Shown here: piece after piece, positions 1-8,756 of the stretch
Layout: every line of letters begins with the position of its first letter
Numbering within the stretch: position 1 is the stretch's first letter
NCBI RefSeq assembly: GCF_023822005.2
Contig: NZ_CP098806.1
Location: 4,464,001-4,528,000, forward strand
Direction of reading: 5' to 3'
Origin: Dyadobacter fanqingshengii
GTDB taxonomy: Bacteria; Bacteroidota; Bacteroidia; Cytophagales; Spirosomataceae
Length of the DNA: 64,000 bases
Notes under the pieces: generated by a model
Databases searched by the model: none
Seen by the model: the letters and a program-made list of their open reading frames with translations, nothing else
Told to the model about the DNA's origin: nothing
Program-made: the position numbers and the translations under genes

Positions 1-1
1 T

Positions 2-571
2 GTTAAGTCAGTTACGTTGGAAATCGACGGCGAATATGCTTACGGAAATTTGAAATCGGAAAACGGCGTTCACAGGCTGGTCCGCATTTCACCTTTTGAT
101 TCCAATGCAAGAAGGCATACTTCGTTTACCTCTGTTTATGTGTATCCGCTGGCCGACGACAACATTGAAATTGACGTTAACCTGGCAGACATTACCTGGG
201 ACACTTATCGTTCAGGGGGAGCAGGTGGCCAGAATGTGAACAAGGTAGAAACGGCGGTGCGTTTGCACCATAAGCCCTCGGGAATTGTCATCGCCTGTCA
301 GCAGGAACGTTCACAATTAATGAATAAAGAAGTGGCGATCAGGCTTTTGAAGTCGCGACTTTACCAGATTGAGTTGGAAAAACGGAATTCTGCTCGCGCA
401 GAAGTGGAAGCATCCAAACGAAAAATCGAATGGGGCTCACAGATCCGCAGTTACGTGCTCGATGACCGCCGCGTCAAAGACCACAGAACCGATCACCAGA
501 CCTCCAACACAGATGCCGTTTTAAATGGTGAAATCAATGATTTTATCAAGGCATATTTGATGGAATCCTAA
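2..571 (+). CDS. prfB: Peptide chain release factor 2, C-terminal part (cut by window edge)
   Basis: RF2 recognises UGA and UAA stop codons in the ribosomal A site and triggers peptide release. The visible 189 residues contain the universally conserved GGQ hydrolysis motif within [18 protein letters not shown], followed by the basic C-terminal region usual for class I release factors. The reading frame is open to the left edge, so the N-terminal half, including the SPF-type recognition motif and any programmed frameshift site, lies outside the window. RF2 is preferred over RF1 because of the sequence around GGQ and the C-terminal tail; this is a family judgement by eye. Confidence 0.9.
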   Translation, partial: VKSVTLEIDGEYAYGNLKSENGVHRLVRISPFDSNARRHTSFTSVYVYPLADDNIEIDVNLADITWDTYRSGGAGGQNVNKVETAVRLHHKPSGIVIACQQERSQLMNKEVAIRLLKSRLYQIELEKRNSARAEVEASKRKIEWGSQIRSYVLDDRRVKDHRTDHQTSNTDAVLNGEINDFIKAYLMES

Positions 572-585
572 TCATTTCCATGCGC

Positions 586-638
586 AAAAAACCTCCTGGC
601 AACGTCCACATTATTGGATTCGCTTGGAGGTTTTTTTT
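586..638 (+). terminator. Rho-independent terminator after prfB
   Basis: AAAACCTCC pairs with GGAGGTTTT across a loop of about 30 nt and is followed by a run of eight T. It lies 15 nt after the prfB stop codon and separates prfB from the antitoxin gene. Confidence 0.75.
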
Positions 639-672
639 ATTTTTGATAACTTACTGTGAAATGTGAAGAAGT

Positions 673-885
673 ATGACCGAAACAGAACTAATGAAAAAAG
701 TATCAGTACTTCCTGAAAATTTAAAAGAGGAAGTTTCTGATTATGTTGATTTTTTAATCAGCAAATATCTCCATAACGAAGGTTCGCCAAAAACACCCTT
801 AAAATTTGGTATGATGAAAGGCACTTTTAAAATGAGTCCTGATTTCGATGAGCCTTTGGACGACTTTAAAGAATATATGCCTTGA
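673..885 (+). CDS. DUF2281/VapB-like antitoxin
   Basis: A 70-residue acidic protein. Its N-terminal helix (LPENLKEEVSDYVDFLISK) and C-terminal GTFKMSPDFDEPLDDF segment are typical of DUF2281 antitoxins that pair with PIN-domain toxins. The last helix and tail probably wrap the toxin active site, as in VapBC. The stop codon overlaps the start of the downstream PIN gene (TTGA), as expected for a translationally coupled toxin-antitoxin pair. The pairing is seen in the sequence; neutralisation is inferred. Confidence 0.75.
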   Translation: MTETELMKKVSVLPENLKEEVSDYVDFLISKYLHNEGSPKTPLKFGMMKGTFKMSPDFDEPLDDFKEYMP

Positions 886-1268
886 ATATAATTTTAGATA
901 CACACACACTAATCTGGTTTTTTGAAGGCGACGCGAACTTGTCCGCAAAGGCGTTGCAAGCAATCGAAAATACAGAAAATAAAAAATATGTGAGCATTGC
1001 CTCTTTATGGGAAATGGCGATTAAAATCAGCTTAGGTAAATTATATCTTCAAAAACCGCTAGATATATTTTTATCAGATCTTATCAAATCCGATATCGAA
1101 GTCCTTCAAATTTCAATTGCACACGTTTTACAAGTAAGTCAGTTAGAATTCTTTCATAAAGATCCCTTTGATCGCATCATTGTAGCGCAAGCAATAACGG
1201 AGCAATTTTGGATTGTGACGAAAGATCCGAACTTCCCGCTATATCACCCCTTTAATGTTCTTTGGTAA
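882..1268 (+). CDS. VapC-type PIN domain ribonuclease toxin
   Basis: This 128-residue PIN protein would cleave RNA with metal ions bound by conserved acidic residues. It begins MNIILDTHTLIWFFEGD with the first catalytic Asp at residue 6, and carries SIASLWEMAIKISLGKL and the C-terminal DPFDRIIVAQA motif with further acidic residues. The start is a TTG that overlaps the antitoxin stop; no ATG is better placed. The family usually has 120-140 residues, so this gene is full length and looks intact. Confidence 0.8.
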   Translation: MNIILDTHTLIWFFEGDANLSAKALQAIENTENKKYVSIASLWEMAIKISLGKLYLQKPLDIFLSDLIKSDIEVLQISIAHVLQVSQLEFFHKDPFDRIIVAQAITEQFWIVTKDPNFPLYHPFNVLW

Positions 1269-2056
1269 TGCGGGCTTCAAACAACCTTCATTACCAAAAA
1301 CTCGGACATGGCCCGAAAACTTTATTGGCTTTTCATGGAATAGGCCAGAATGGAGTTGATTGTTTCCAGCCTTTCGAAGCCCATTTGAGTGAGCATTATA
1401 CCATTTATGCATTTGATTTATTTTTTCATGGAAAAAGTAATTTCCTACCGAACGAGTTGGTGACCAAAGAACTTTGGCGAAGCATTATCCTCGATTTTAT
1501 TGCGCAAAATCACATTGAAAAATTCGATGTCGCCGGTTTCAGTATGGGTGGGCGATTTGCTTTGGCTACATTGGAATTGTTTGCTGATAGCATTGAAAAC
1601 GCCTTCCTAATCGCTCCTGACGGCGTTTCAGAACATCCACTTTATGGCTTTGCGACACGGTTTTGGCTTACCAGGCGGCTTTTTCAATGGTCTATGCAAA
1701 AGCCTGAACCATTTTTCATTGTTGCAAATGCATTAAAACAGGCTGGCCTGATCCATTCCAGCTTGCACAGATTCGTCCAGCAAGTGCTCAATACGCCTGA
1801 GAAGAGGCAAACGATTTACGATTCCTGGGTCAATTTCCGCAATCTTCGTTTTGACATTCCTGCTTTACACCGGCTGGCATTGGCTAGCAACATTAAAATT
1901 TATCTCTTTGTTGGTGAATTTGATACGTTGCTGAAACCGGTGAGCGTCAGGAAATTGGCGGCACTTCTTCCTGCACATCAGTATATTACATTGAAAAGCG
2001 GCCATACGAAGCTCGTGGAGCATGCGGCATCGTGGATTTGTGCTTTATTTAAGTAA
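1268..2056 (+). CDS. Alpha/beta hydrolase
   Basis: A 262-residue soluble alpha/beta-hydrolase. The oxyanion-hole segment FHGIGQNG, the nucleophile elbow GFSMGG (Ser about residue 92), an acid in VGEFDTLL and the catalytic His in KSGHTKLVEH form a complete triad. No signal peptide is seen, so it acts in the cytoplasm. The substrate cannot be told from the sequence; esterase or lipase-like roles are possible. The ATG overlaps the toxin stop (TAATG), so it may be co-transcribed with the toxin-antitoxin pair. Confidence 0.8.
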   Translation: MRASNNLHYQKLGHGPKTLLAFHGIGQNGVDCFQPFEAHLSEHYTIYAFDLFFHGKSNFLPNELVTKELWRSIILDFIAQNHIEKFDVAGFSMGGRFALATLELFADSIENAFLIAPDGVSEHPLYGFATRFWLTRRLFQWSMQKPEPFFIVANALKQAGLIHSSLHRFVQQVLNTPEKRQTIYDSWVNFRNLRFDIPALHRLALASNIKIYLFVGEFDTLLKPVSVRKLAALLPAHQYITLKSGHTKLVEHAASWICALFK

Positions 2057-2079
2057 ATTGAGCAGTCTAAATCCGTTAT

Positions 2080-3369
2080 ATGCAGCAAGTTTTACCAAAA
2101 AATGATACGAACTGGCGCCTCAGGGCCATTATGGGAGGTTCAGCCGGAAATTTAGTTGAATGGTACGACTGGTACGCATACTCCGCATTCTCCCTTTATT
2201 TTGCCAACACATTTTTCCCGGATTCCAACCCAACTGTCCAACTCATTAACACAGCCGGAATATTCGCCGTAGGTTTTCTAATGCGCCCGATCGGCGGGTA
2301 TATTTTTGGCAAACTGGCCGATACAAAAGGACGGAAAGAAGCCATGACCTTGTCCGTTCTATTAATGTCGTTCGGCTCGCTGCTCATTGCATTTCTGCCC
2401 GGTTACAACAGCATTGGCATTGCCGCTCCTATTTTCCTTCTTATTGCCCGACTTTTACAAGGCCTCAGCGTGGGCGGGGAATATGGCACATCTGCCACGT
2501 ATTTGAGCGAGGTTGCCACCAAGGAGAGACGCGGTTTCTATTCAAGCTTTCAATATGTAACATTAATCGGCGGCCAGTTGCTTGCATTAGGTTTGCAATT
2601 GATCCTGCAAAATATTTTTCTGACCGATCAGCAAATGCATGATTGGGGATGGCGGATTCCGTTTGTTTTCGGAGCCATGTTATCGCTCGTCGCCCTTTAT
2701 CTAAGAACGCATTTAAATGAAACAGAGGCCTTTATTGCAAAAGATTCAGCTGTAAGGAAAGAGGGCTCGATGAAAGAACTTCTGAAACATCCGAGAGCGA
2801 TCATGGTCGTGATCGGGTTAACAATGGGAGGCACACTCGCATTCTACACGTACACAACGTACATGCAGAAATTTCTGGTCAACACGGTGGGTTTGACAAA
2901 ATACCAATCTACGATCCTGACATTCTGCTCGTTACTGATCTTCGCTTGCTTGCAACCCGTCTTTGGCGCCATCAGTGATAAAGTGGGCCGGAGACCATTG
3001 CTCATTGCCTTTGGTGTGCTCGGAACCATTTTTACTTATCCACTTTTAAGCACATTAAGTCATACTACGAACATGTGGGCGGCATTTGGGCTTCTTATGG
3101 CGGCGCTGATCATTGTCAGCGGTTACACTTCCATCAATGCTGTTGTGAAAGCAGAGCTCTTTCCGGTTGAAGTTCGGGCGCTTGGCGTGGGACTTCCCTA
3201 CTCTATTACGGTTGCCATATTTGGTGGGACGGCTGAATATCTAGCGCTGTGGGCCAAGAACCTGGGTCACGAAAGTTATTATTACTGGTATGTGACAGCC
3301 TGTATCTTTATCTCCCTGATTATTTATTTCAAAATGAAGGATACAAAACACACATCATTGATTGATTAG
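2080..3369 (+). CDS. MFS transporter, metabolite:H+ symporter (KgtP-like) family
   Basis: A 429-residue twelve-helix inner-membrane transporter. GNLVEWYDWYAYSAFSLYFA near the N-terminus and LLQGLSVGGEYGTSATYLSE are hallmarks of the MHS branch of the MFS, close to alpha-ketoglutarate permease KgtP, and the length matches KgtP. The cytoplasmic loop GKLADTKGRKEA is the MFS loop 2-3 motif, and it recurs as GAISDKVGRRPL. Proton-coupled uptake of a dicarboxylate or similar metabolite is likely, but the substrate is inferred. It begins 23 nt after the hydrolase. Confidence 0.8.
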   Translation: MQQVLPKNDTNWRLRAIMGGSAGNLVEWYDWYAYSAFSLYFANTFFPDSNPTVQLINTAGIFAVGFLMRPIGGYIFGKLADTKGRKEAMTLSVLLMSFGSLLIAFLPGYNSIGIAAPIFLLIARLLQGLSVGGEYGTSATYLSEVATKERRGFYSSFQYVTLIGGQLLALGLQLILQNIFLTDQQMHDWGWRIPFVFGAMLSLVALYLRTHLNETEAFIAKDSAVRKEGSMKELLKHPRAIMVVIGLTMGGTLAFYTYTTYMQKFLVNTVGLTKYQSTILTFCSLLIFACLQPVFGAISDKVGRRPLLIAFGVLGTIFTYPLLSTLSHTTNMWAAFGLLMAALIIVSGYTSINAVVKAELFPVEVRALGVGLPYSITVAIFGGTAEYLALWAKNLGHESYYYWYVTACIFISLIIYFKMKDTKHTSLID

Positions 3370-3394
3370 GGTCTTGGAAAAGATAAATTATCTC

Positions 3395-3425
3395 TTGACA
3401 TAATCCATTCAAATGTATAACTTTC
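3395..3425 (+). promoter_or_regulatory. Putative Bacteroidota promoter upstream of the DoxX gene
   Basis: TTG(ACA) at 3395 is followed after 20 nt by TAACTTTC (3418-3425), one mismatch from the TAnnTTTG -7 element. The start codon lies 25 nt downstream. Confidence 0.4.
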
Positions 3426-3449
3426 TGAAAACCAAAACTTTTAGAAGTT

Positions 3450-3884
3450 ATGAACATGATGAATCGAATCGAGCATTGGGGCGATACGCATCATCCGGCC
3501 TGGCTGGATATAGTTCGCATTGCTTTGGGAGTGTTTCTATTTGTTAAAGGCATCAGCTTTATCAGCGACACCACGCGCTTATCAAAGCTGGTAACCGGGC
3601 TTGATCTTCATTTGTATACGGTTGCCTCGGTGCATTACGTAGCTTTCGCACATATTTTCGGAGGATTTCTGATTGCGCTCGGGTGCCTTACGCGCATTTC
3701 CGCGATCATCCAAATTCCAATATTGCTTGTCGCCGTATTTTTTGTCAATTTTCGCACAGGCTTCTCCTATCTGAACTCCGAACTTTGGCTTTCGATGATC
3801 ACATTGATCCTGGTCGTCACTTTCGCCATTGTAGGTTCCGGCCGGTTTTCAATGGATGAATGGATGAAAAATCACGACAATTAA
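3450..3884 (+). CDS. DoxX family membrane protein
   Basis: A 144-residue protein with four predicted membrane helices (about residues 20-38, 60-80, 85-105 and 112-132). The first segment, IVRIALGVFLFVKGISFI, is typical of DoxX-like quinone-interacting membrane proteins. The biochemical role of the family is poorly defined; links to terminal oxidase and redox stress are known for some members. It ends four bases from the convergent AraC regulator gene. Confidence 0.7.
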   Translation: MNMMNRIEHWGDTHHPAWLDIVRIALGVFLFVKGISFISDTTRLSKLVTGLDLHLYTVASVHYVAFAHIFGGFLIALGCLTRISAIIQIPILLVAVFFVNFRTGFSYLNSELWLSMITLILVVTFAIVGSGRFSMDEWMKNHDN

Positions 3885-3887
3885 ACC

Positions 3888-4763
3888 TCAGATCAGCTCG
3901 GGTGCGGTTTTATACAAATATCTTCTTTTGTATTCCAATGGCGTCATGTCGGTAACCTTTTTGAAATGCCGGTAAAAATTGGAAACATTGTTGAAACCGC
4001 ACTCAAAGCAAATCACCTCCGTCGCTAGTTTATCTTCAATTAAAAACCGGCAAGCCTGGCTAATGCGGATTTCCACAAGAAAGTCGTTGTAGGTTTTCTT
4101 TGTCATCAGCTTAAAATACCGGCAAAAGGAGGTTATACCAAGATTTGCAATGGACGCCACGTCTTGCAATGAAATGTCGTTTCGGTAATTCGATAGTGTG
4201 TAAGCGTAGATTTTATTCAATCGAAGCGTTTCCGAATCATTGGATTTGTAGAATGCATGTGCCGACGCAATGGTTTCCAAATCACTGGCTTCTGCCAGAA
4301 TCTTCAAAATAGAAAGTAATGCAATTAACCGGTCGAGGTTTTGCGCATTCACTGCTGCTTTCATTAATGGAATAATTCCTTCTTTGGCTTTTCCATTGAT
4401 CAGCAGTCCGCGTCTAGCTTTTTCATACAATTTGGGAATTTGATAGGCTTCCGGCAAAAGCAGCAACTCACTTCCCAGGCAATTGGGCAAAAAGTGAATG
4501 ATGATCACTTCCACGGCCGTATTACTCATGCCTTCTTCAACGCGCCACGTATGCGGCAGATTTTCACCCAATAAGATCAACTCCCCATCCGAAAAGTTGC
4601 TGATATTATCACCAATAAACCGCACTCCGGTCCCTTTGATCAGATAATGAAGTTCTAATTCGGGATGGTAATGCCATACTGTGCCGAAGCCGGAGTCCTT
4701 ATCGTGACGGATACTGAAAGACGTCCGGGATGCAATCGGAACCTTGTGAAAATGCGGTTTCAT
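3888..4763 (-). CDS. AraC family transcriptional regulator with cupin sensor domain
   Basis: A 291-residue regulator. The N-terminal cupin-like half shows VWHYHPELELHYLIKGTG and GELILLGENLPHTW. The C-terminal half has two helix-turn-helix segments, ISLQDVASIANLGITSFCRYF and ATEVICFECGFNNVSNFYRHF, which is the AraC/XylS DNA-binding domain. A sugar or small-acid ligand is expected in the cupin. Its neighbours on the same strand are a truncated sigma gene and an aldolase/sodium symporter pair, which are plausible targets; that link is inference. Confidence 0.85.
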   Translation of the reverse strand: MKPHFHKVPIASRTSFSIRHDKDSGFGTVWHYHPELELHYLIKGTGVRFIGDNISNFSDGELILLGENLPHTWRVEEGMSNTAVEVIIIHFLPNCLGSELLLLPEAYQIPKLYEKARRGLLINGKAKEGIIPLMKAAVNAQNLDRLIALLSILKILAEASDLETIASAHAFYKSNDSETLRLNKIYAYTLSNYRNDISLQDVASIANLGITSFCRYFKLMTKKTYNDFLVEIRISQACRFLIEDKLATEVICFECGFNNVSNFYRHFKKVTDMTPLEYKRRYLYKTAPELI

Positions 4764-4919
4764 TTTTAAATATCATTTCGACAACTTTTAATTGCCAACG
4801 TTCCATTTAAAAAGAGAATTACTGAAATATCTATCTACGTTTATCCCAAAAACTTTGAAATAGTTATATGAAATCCAGCAATCGTTTAAGTTTATCAAAA
4901 GTTACTTTTCAGTTGAACC

Positions 4920-5252
4920 TCAAAGGCGTTGACTATCGCTAAATGAATGGATCTTGTTTAAAAACATTTCCTTGGATGCCGGATCTTTGTATCGGTTCAT
5001 CTGCCCAAAAATCTCGCTTTTCAGATTCATGAATAGGTAAGTCTGAAAATTGTCTTCCGTTTCAATGTCAACGCGCTCATCCCAGATTTTAGCAAAAACG
5101 CTCTCCGTAATCGTTTCAGCCTCTTTCTCATCTTTCAAAAGCACCGCGCAGAACTTCACAGCGGGAAAATAAAAGTATGAGCAAAGTTGCGTGAAAGCAG
5201 CCTCATCTCCTTGTTTGATTTGATAAAGAATTTGTTGATTTGGAAAATTCAT
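4920..5252 (-). CDS. Short sigma-70-like (ECF region 2) protein lacking region 4
   Basis: This 110-residue protein resembles region 2 of ECF sigma factors: QIKQGDEAAFTQLCSYFYFP at the start and a core helix with acidic ESVFAKIWDERVDI. A complete ECF sigma has about 170-200 residues with a region 4 HTH, which is absent here; the frame ends in SFSDSQRL. It is either a remnant or a shortened sigma-like protein. It lies 29 bases downstream of the aldolase gene on the same strand and may be read from that operon. Confidence 0.5.
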   Translation of the reverse strand: MNFPNQQILYQIKQGDEAAFTQLCSYFYFPAVKFCAVLLKDEKEAETITESVFAKIWDERVDIETEDNFQTYLFMNLKSEIFGQMNRYKDPASKEMFLNKIHSFSDSQRL

Positions 5253-5281
5253 AGCTTTAATCGTAAGGGTAGAAATGGCTT

Positions 5282-6253
5282 TTACTTAACCAGATTCTTT
5301 CTAAAAATGCTCGTAATGCCCAATTCCGTCTGGATCCGGTCAACATCTTCCAGCAGCTGGTCCATTTGGTCCTGCAATTCCGGGGTTAACGTGTCTACTT
5401 CTCTTCTTGTGTAAGTAGAGATCGGGAAACCGCGACGTCGAAGGCTGTACTTGGCAATTGTCGGATAAGCTGAATGGATGATTTCCATGGAGTCTTCGAG
5501 AAACTGCTGCACCTCAGCAAGCTCATTTTCAACCTTGGGATCATTGTAATGATCACAGATCCAAACCACAAGCTCAGGAAAAATATTCCCCTGAATGCAG
5601 GACAAACCAGCCGCCCCGGCCCGAAGCGATGACACCGCATTAACCATATATGCATCGTAAAGCCCAAACTTGTGCCCATCCGCCACTGCGATGCGGCGCT
5701 TCACTTCTTCCAGGTCAAGACTCGTATCCTTATGATAAACAATCCGGCCTGTTGCCATCAAAGTTTGCAGTATCTCACTATTAATGAGCCTTTTGTATGG
5801 AATCGGACATTCATATAACCCCAAAGGAACGCCTTCGGTGAGCGATATCAATTCTAGGACGCGGTCTGTAAAAACTTCATCTGTTTCTGTTTCCCCGGCC
5901 ATAAGACCGGTGATCACAATAACAGCCTGCACACCGGTCTCGAATATACGTTTTGTAAATGCTGCCTGCTCTGTCACACTGCCTGGAAATGTTCCGGTCG
6001 CAACCACGGGCACACGGCCAGCAACCTGGTCCACAACCGTCTGCGTCACATCTAACCGCTCCTGCTCGGATAGTTCGAACATTTCGCTGGACAAACAATT
6101 GGCAAACAAGCCGGTCGCGCCTGCTTCCAGGTAAAAGTCGGTTAATGCTCTTAATCCAACATAATCCACCGCTCCTGATTTCAGAAACGGGGTTAACATA
6201 ACGGGAATAAATCCCTGGGGTAAAGAGTTAGAGGAGGGTGTTGCGTAGTTCAT
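5282..6253 (-). CDS. Dihydrodipicolinate synthase/N-acetylneuraminate lyase family aldolase
   Basis: A 323-residue class I aldolase of the DapA superfamily (TIM barrel). The Schiff-base lysine is in IVYHKDTS (about K175) and the catalytic tyrosine in LYECPIPYKR (about Y147). FIPVMLTPF at the N-terminus replaces the usual TALVTPF. The variant sequence and the neighbouring sodium:solute symporter point to cleavage of an imported keto-sugar acid or related compound rather than lysine biosynthesis; the substrate is inferred. The symporter gene precedes it by 21 bases on the same strand, so the two are probably co-transcribed. Confidence 0.8.
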   Translation of the reverse strand: MNYATPSSNSLPQGFIPVMLTPFLKSGAVDYVGLRALTDFYLEAGATGLFANCLSSEMFELSEQERLDVTQTVVDQVAGRVPVVATGTFPGSVTEQAAFTKRIFETGVQAVIVITGLMAGETETDEVFTDRVLELISLTEGVPLGLYECPIPYKRLINSEILQTLMATGRIVYHKDTSLDLEEVKRRIAVADGHKFGLYDAYMVNAVSSLRAGAAGLSCIQGNIFPELVVWICDHYNDPKVENELAEVQQFLEDSMEIIHSAYPTIAKYSLRRRGFPISTYTRREVDTLTPELQDQMDQLLEDVDRIQTELGITSIFRKNLVK

Positions 6254-6274
6254 ATGGGTTGTGTCAGAATGGTG

Positions 6275-7858
6275 TTAGTGTTTGTTTGCCAAAACTTCTT
6301 CTTCCGGCTGCGTTTTGCCTTTTAACTTCGTCAAGAGCATTCCCGTCAAAAAAATCGTAAGCGTGCCTACGACCATGATCATGTTCTGGTGTAGCGGATT
6401 GCGCAGATATTCGTATTTGTCCGGGAGTTGCGAAGAAAAGGTCATCCAGATAATGACCACAATCCCGATCAATGTGGCAGTAAGCGCTTCGGTATTTTTA
6501 GTTGACCTTGAAACAATGCCCAGCAAAAATAACCCCAGCATTCCGCCCGCGAAAATCCCCGAAAGCATCCACCACACATCCAGCACACTTTTCACCCCGA
6601 TCATGGCGATTCCTGTGATCATTCCCAGCAGTCCGAAAACCGTCGTAGCAATGTATAGCAGCCTTAATGACTCCTTCTGTGAAAGATTTGATTTGATATA
6701 TTTTTGATAAATATCCACAGAGAAAACCGTTGCCGAAGCATTCATCCCAGAACTGATCGTACTCATTGCGGCAGACATAATCGCAGCAATAATGAGCCCA
6801 AGCAACCCCACGGGGACTTTTGTAACCATAAAATGCGGCATCACTTTATCTCCATAATCGGCTGGCGTCAATGTGGAAGCCAATTGGGCAATAGCCTGGG
6901 ATGAGCCGTTTGGCAATCTTTCCGTTGCCACCTGCATCCTTACAATGTTAAGCAGCTCGGGATTGCTTTGATAATAAGCGTAAAGACAGGAACCGAGTAA
7001 AAAGAATATCAGCGAAACAGGCAAATAAAGATAAACGCAGAGCCAAACAGAGCTGGCTGCCTCTTTGATCGACGAGGTTGTATGATATCGCTGAACGTAA
7101 TTCTGGTCCATGCCAAAATTGTTCAGGTTCATAAAAAATCCGTATAGCAACACCACCCAAAACGACGCTTGCGTAAAATCGGGAGCGAAACTGCCCAAGC
7201 TGAATTTATCATTTGCCTTACCGATTTCCATGATTTTTGGTAATCCGCCTTCCATCCCGGAAACCACCAGATAAAGAATGACGAATGCGCCAACTGTTTT
7301 GATCACCCCCTGCACAACCTCCGTCCAGATAACCGCCTCCATTCCGCCCATCACCGTATAAAGCACAATGCAAATGCCGACAACGATCATGATCGTCGAC
7401 ATAGGGTAACCTGTAAGTGCTTGGAGACTTAATGCGATCCCAAAAAAGATGGAACCCATTCGGGCCAATTGTGTAAGCAGAAAGCAAACGACGGCATAAG
7501 TTCGTGCCCATGGCCCAAAACGCTCTTCCAAATGCGTGTAAGCAGAAACCGCACCTGTGTTTCGATAAAAAGGAATAAAAAACTTGGTCGCGACCCAAGC
7601 CGCAAATGGCATGGACAAGCTGAAAACGAATGAATTCCAATTGCTTCCATAAGCCTTTCCGGGAACGCCCAGGAATGTGTTACTGCTTAAAAAAGTGGCA
7701 TAAATGGAAATCCCGATCGCCCAGCCCGGAATTTTTCCCGAAGCCTTCGTAAACTGATCCGCACTGGTGTTATTTCTTGAAAAATAAATGCCAACACCAA
7801 CCATCCCGACCAGATAGGCAATAACAATAACCAGATCGATGAATGGTAAGGATTTCAT
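6275..7858 (-). CDS. Sodium:solute symporter (SSS family)
   Basis: A 527-residue polytopic protein with about 13 membrane helices. The segments IDLVIVIAYLVGMVGVGIYF, YTVMGGMEAVIWTEVVQGV and AIMSAAMSTISSGMNASATV are characteristic of the SSS/SGLT family; the last holds the conserved Ser-rich sodium-site region. It would import a sugar, sugar acid or amino-sugar with Na+. The downstream aldolase suggests the substrate is the aldolase's precursor, as in sialate-type loci; no other sialate genes are seen here. Confidence 0.85.
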   Translation of the reverse strand: MKSLPFIDLVIVIAYLVGMVGVGIYFSRNNTSADQFTKASGKIPGWAIGISIYATFLSSNTFLGVPGKAYGSNWNSFVFSLSMPFAAWVATKFFIPFYRNTGAVSAYTHLEERFGPWARTYAVVCFLLTQLARMGSIFFGIALSLQALTGYPMSTIMIVVGICIVLYTVMGGMEAVIWTEVVQGVIKTVGAFVILYLVVSGMEGGLPKIMEIGKANDKFSLGSFAPDFTQASFWVVLLYGFFMNLNNFGMDQNYVQRYHTTSSIKEAASSVWLCVYLYLPVSLIFFLLGSCLYAYYQSNPELLNIVRMQVATERLPNGSSQAIAQLASTLTPADYGDKVMPHFMVTKVPVGLLGLIIAAIMSAAMSTISSGMNASATVFSVDIYQKYIKSNLSQKESLRLLYIATTVFGLLGMITGIAMIGVKSVLDVWWMLSGIFAGGMLGLFLLGIVSRSTKNTEALTATLIGIVVIIWMTFSSQLPDKYEYLRNPLHQNMIMVVGTLTIFLTGMLLTKLKGKTQPEEEVLANKH

Positions 7859-7986
7859 TAAACTTTTCGGACAATTATAACTTTACCACAAAGAAACAGG
7901 ATCAAACCGCTGCTTTTATATGGTTTTATACCCTATTATTGTACGATATTACCAAAGGAGTCCGACTATTGAAATTCAGGATGTGA

Positions 7987-8670
7987 TTATTCTACTATCT
8001 TTTTGTCCTTGAAGAAATAGCCGATGCCGATCGTTGAGACGATAATGAGCAGGATCAAGATGATTTTAGTCGCCAAACCTTCATTGGGGTGTTCCAACAA
8101 ATAACGAATGTCGCGGGCTTCACGACCTGCCCAAACGGCCAAAACCGTCCGGGGAATCATTCCTAATGTTCCGCCAGCCAGCACTTGTTTGAACCGAGCA
8201 CCAGCCATCGCGAAAAAAAGATTGGTGATGGCGAACGGCAAAACGGGTGAGAGTTTGGCAAAAAATATCAGCCTTAATTCATTTTGGTAAAATCTGCGCA
8301 ACAAAGTGTTCACCTGCGGGTAAACCTGGATCAGATAGCCGCGAATAGAAGATGCGTGCAAAAAATTGGCTGAAACGTAAATGATGGCAATGGCCCCCAA
8401 ATTCAGTCCAAAAAGCAATGGCAATGCGGTCCAGCCCAGAAAATATCCGTAAACCAATGCAAGAAATGTGGGGGGTGTTAGGGCAACAGATGAGGCCAAT
8501 GTTAATATCAGCGTAGCCACAACCCACCATTCAAAAGGCCAGCTGCGTAACTGGCTTTCGTGACCAACTGCCCACGCAGTAACGATGGAAGTCGTAACAA
8601 GCGGAACCACAGTCAGTAAAATGCTTACGACGACGGGTAATGATAACTTTTTGGGGGAGGAAGTCTCCAA
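7987..8670 (-). CDS. TVP38/TMEM64 (DedA-superfamily) membrane protein
   Basis: A 227-residue protein with about five hydrophobic segments. The middle region FARIFY-free core FFAKLSPVLPFAITNLFFAM and ARFKQVLAGGTLGMIPRT match the SNARE-associated/TVP38 signature (F..R..P..P....N...G). Members help lipid or undecaprenyl carrier transport across membranes. The start is a TTG at 8670: no in-frame ATG lies between it and an upstream stop. A divergent gene for cystathionine gamma-synthase starts 86 bases away. Confidence 0.7.
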   Translation of the reverse strand: METSSPKKLSLPVVVSILLTVVPLVTTSIVTAWAVGHESQLRSWPFEWWVVATLILTLASSVALTPPTFLALVYGYFLGWTALPLLFGLNLGAIAIIYVSANFLHASSIRGYLIQVYPQVNTLLRRFYQNELRLIFFAKLSPVLPFAITNLFFAMAGARFKQVLAGGTLGMIPRTVLAVWAGREARDIRYLLEHPNEGLATKIILILLIIVSTIGIGYFFKDKKIVE

Positions 8671-8756
8671 TGTTTTTACGTTTAAAATTTTACTTCATTC
8701 CGCGTAAAGTGATAACGACTTGTTTGGTTAAAAGGTTTTTCCTAATCTTGATCAAT

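Noticed and set aside
5282..7858. Calling the aldolase/symporter pair a sialic acid locus
   Set aside because: No epimerase, kinase or sialidase gene is adjacent, so the substrate is left open.
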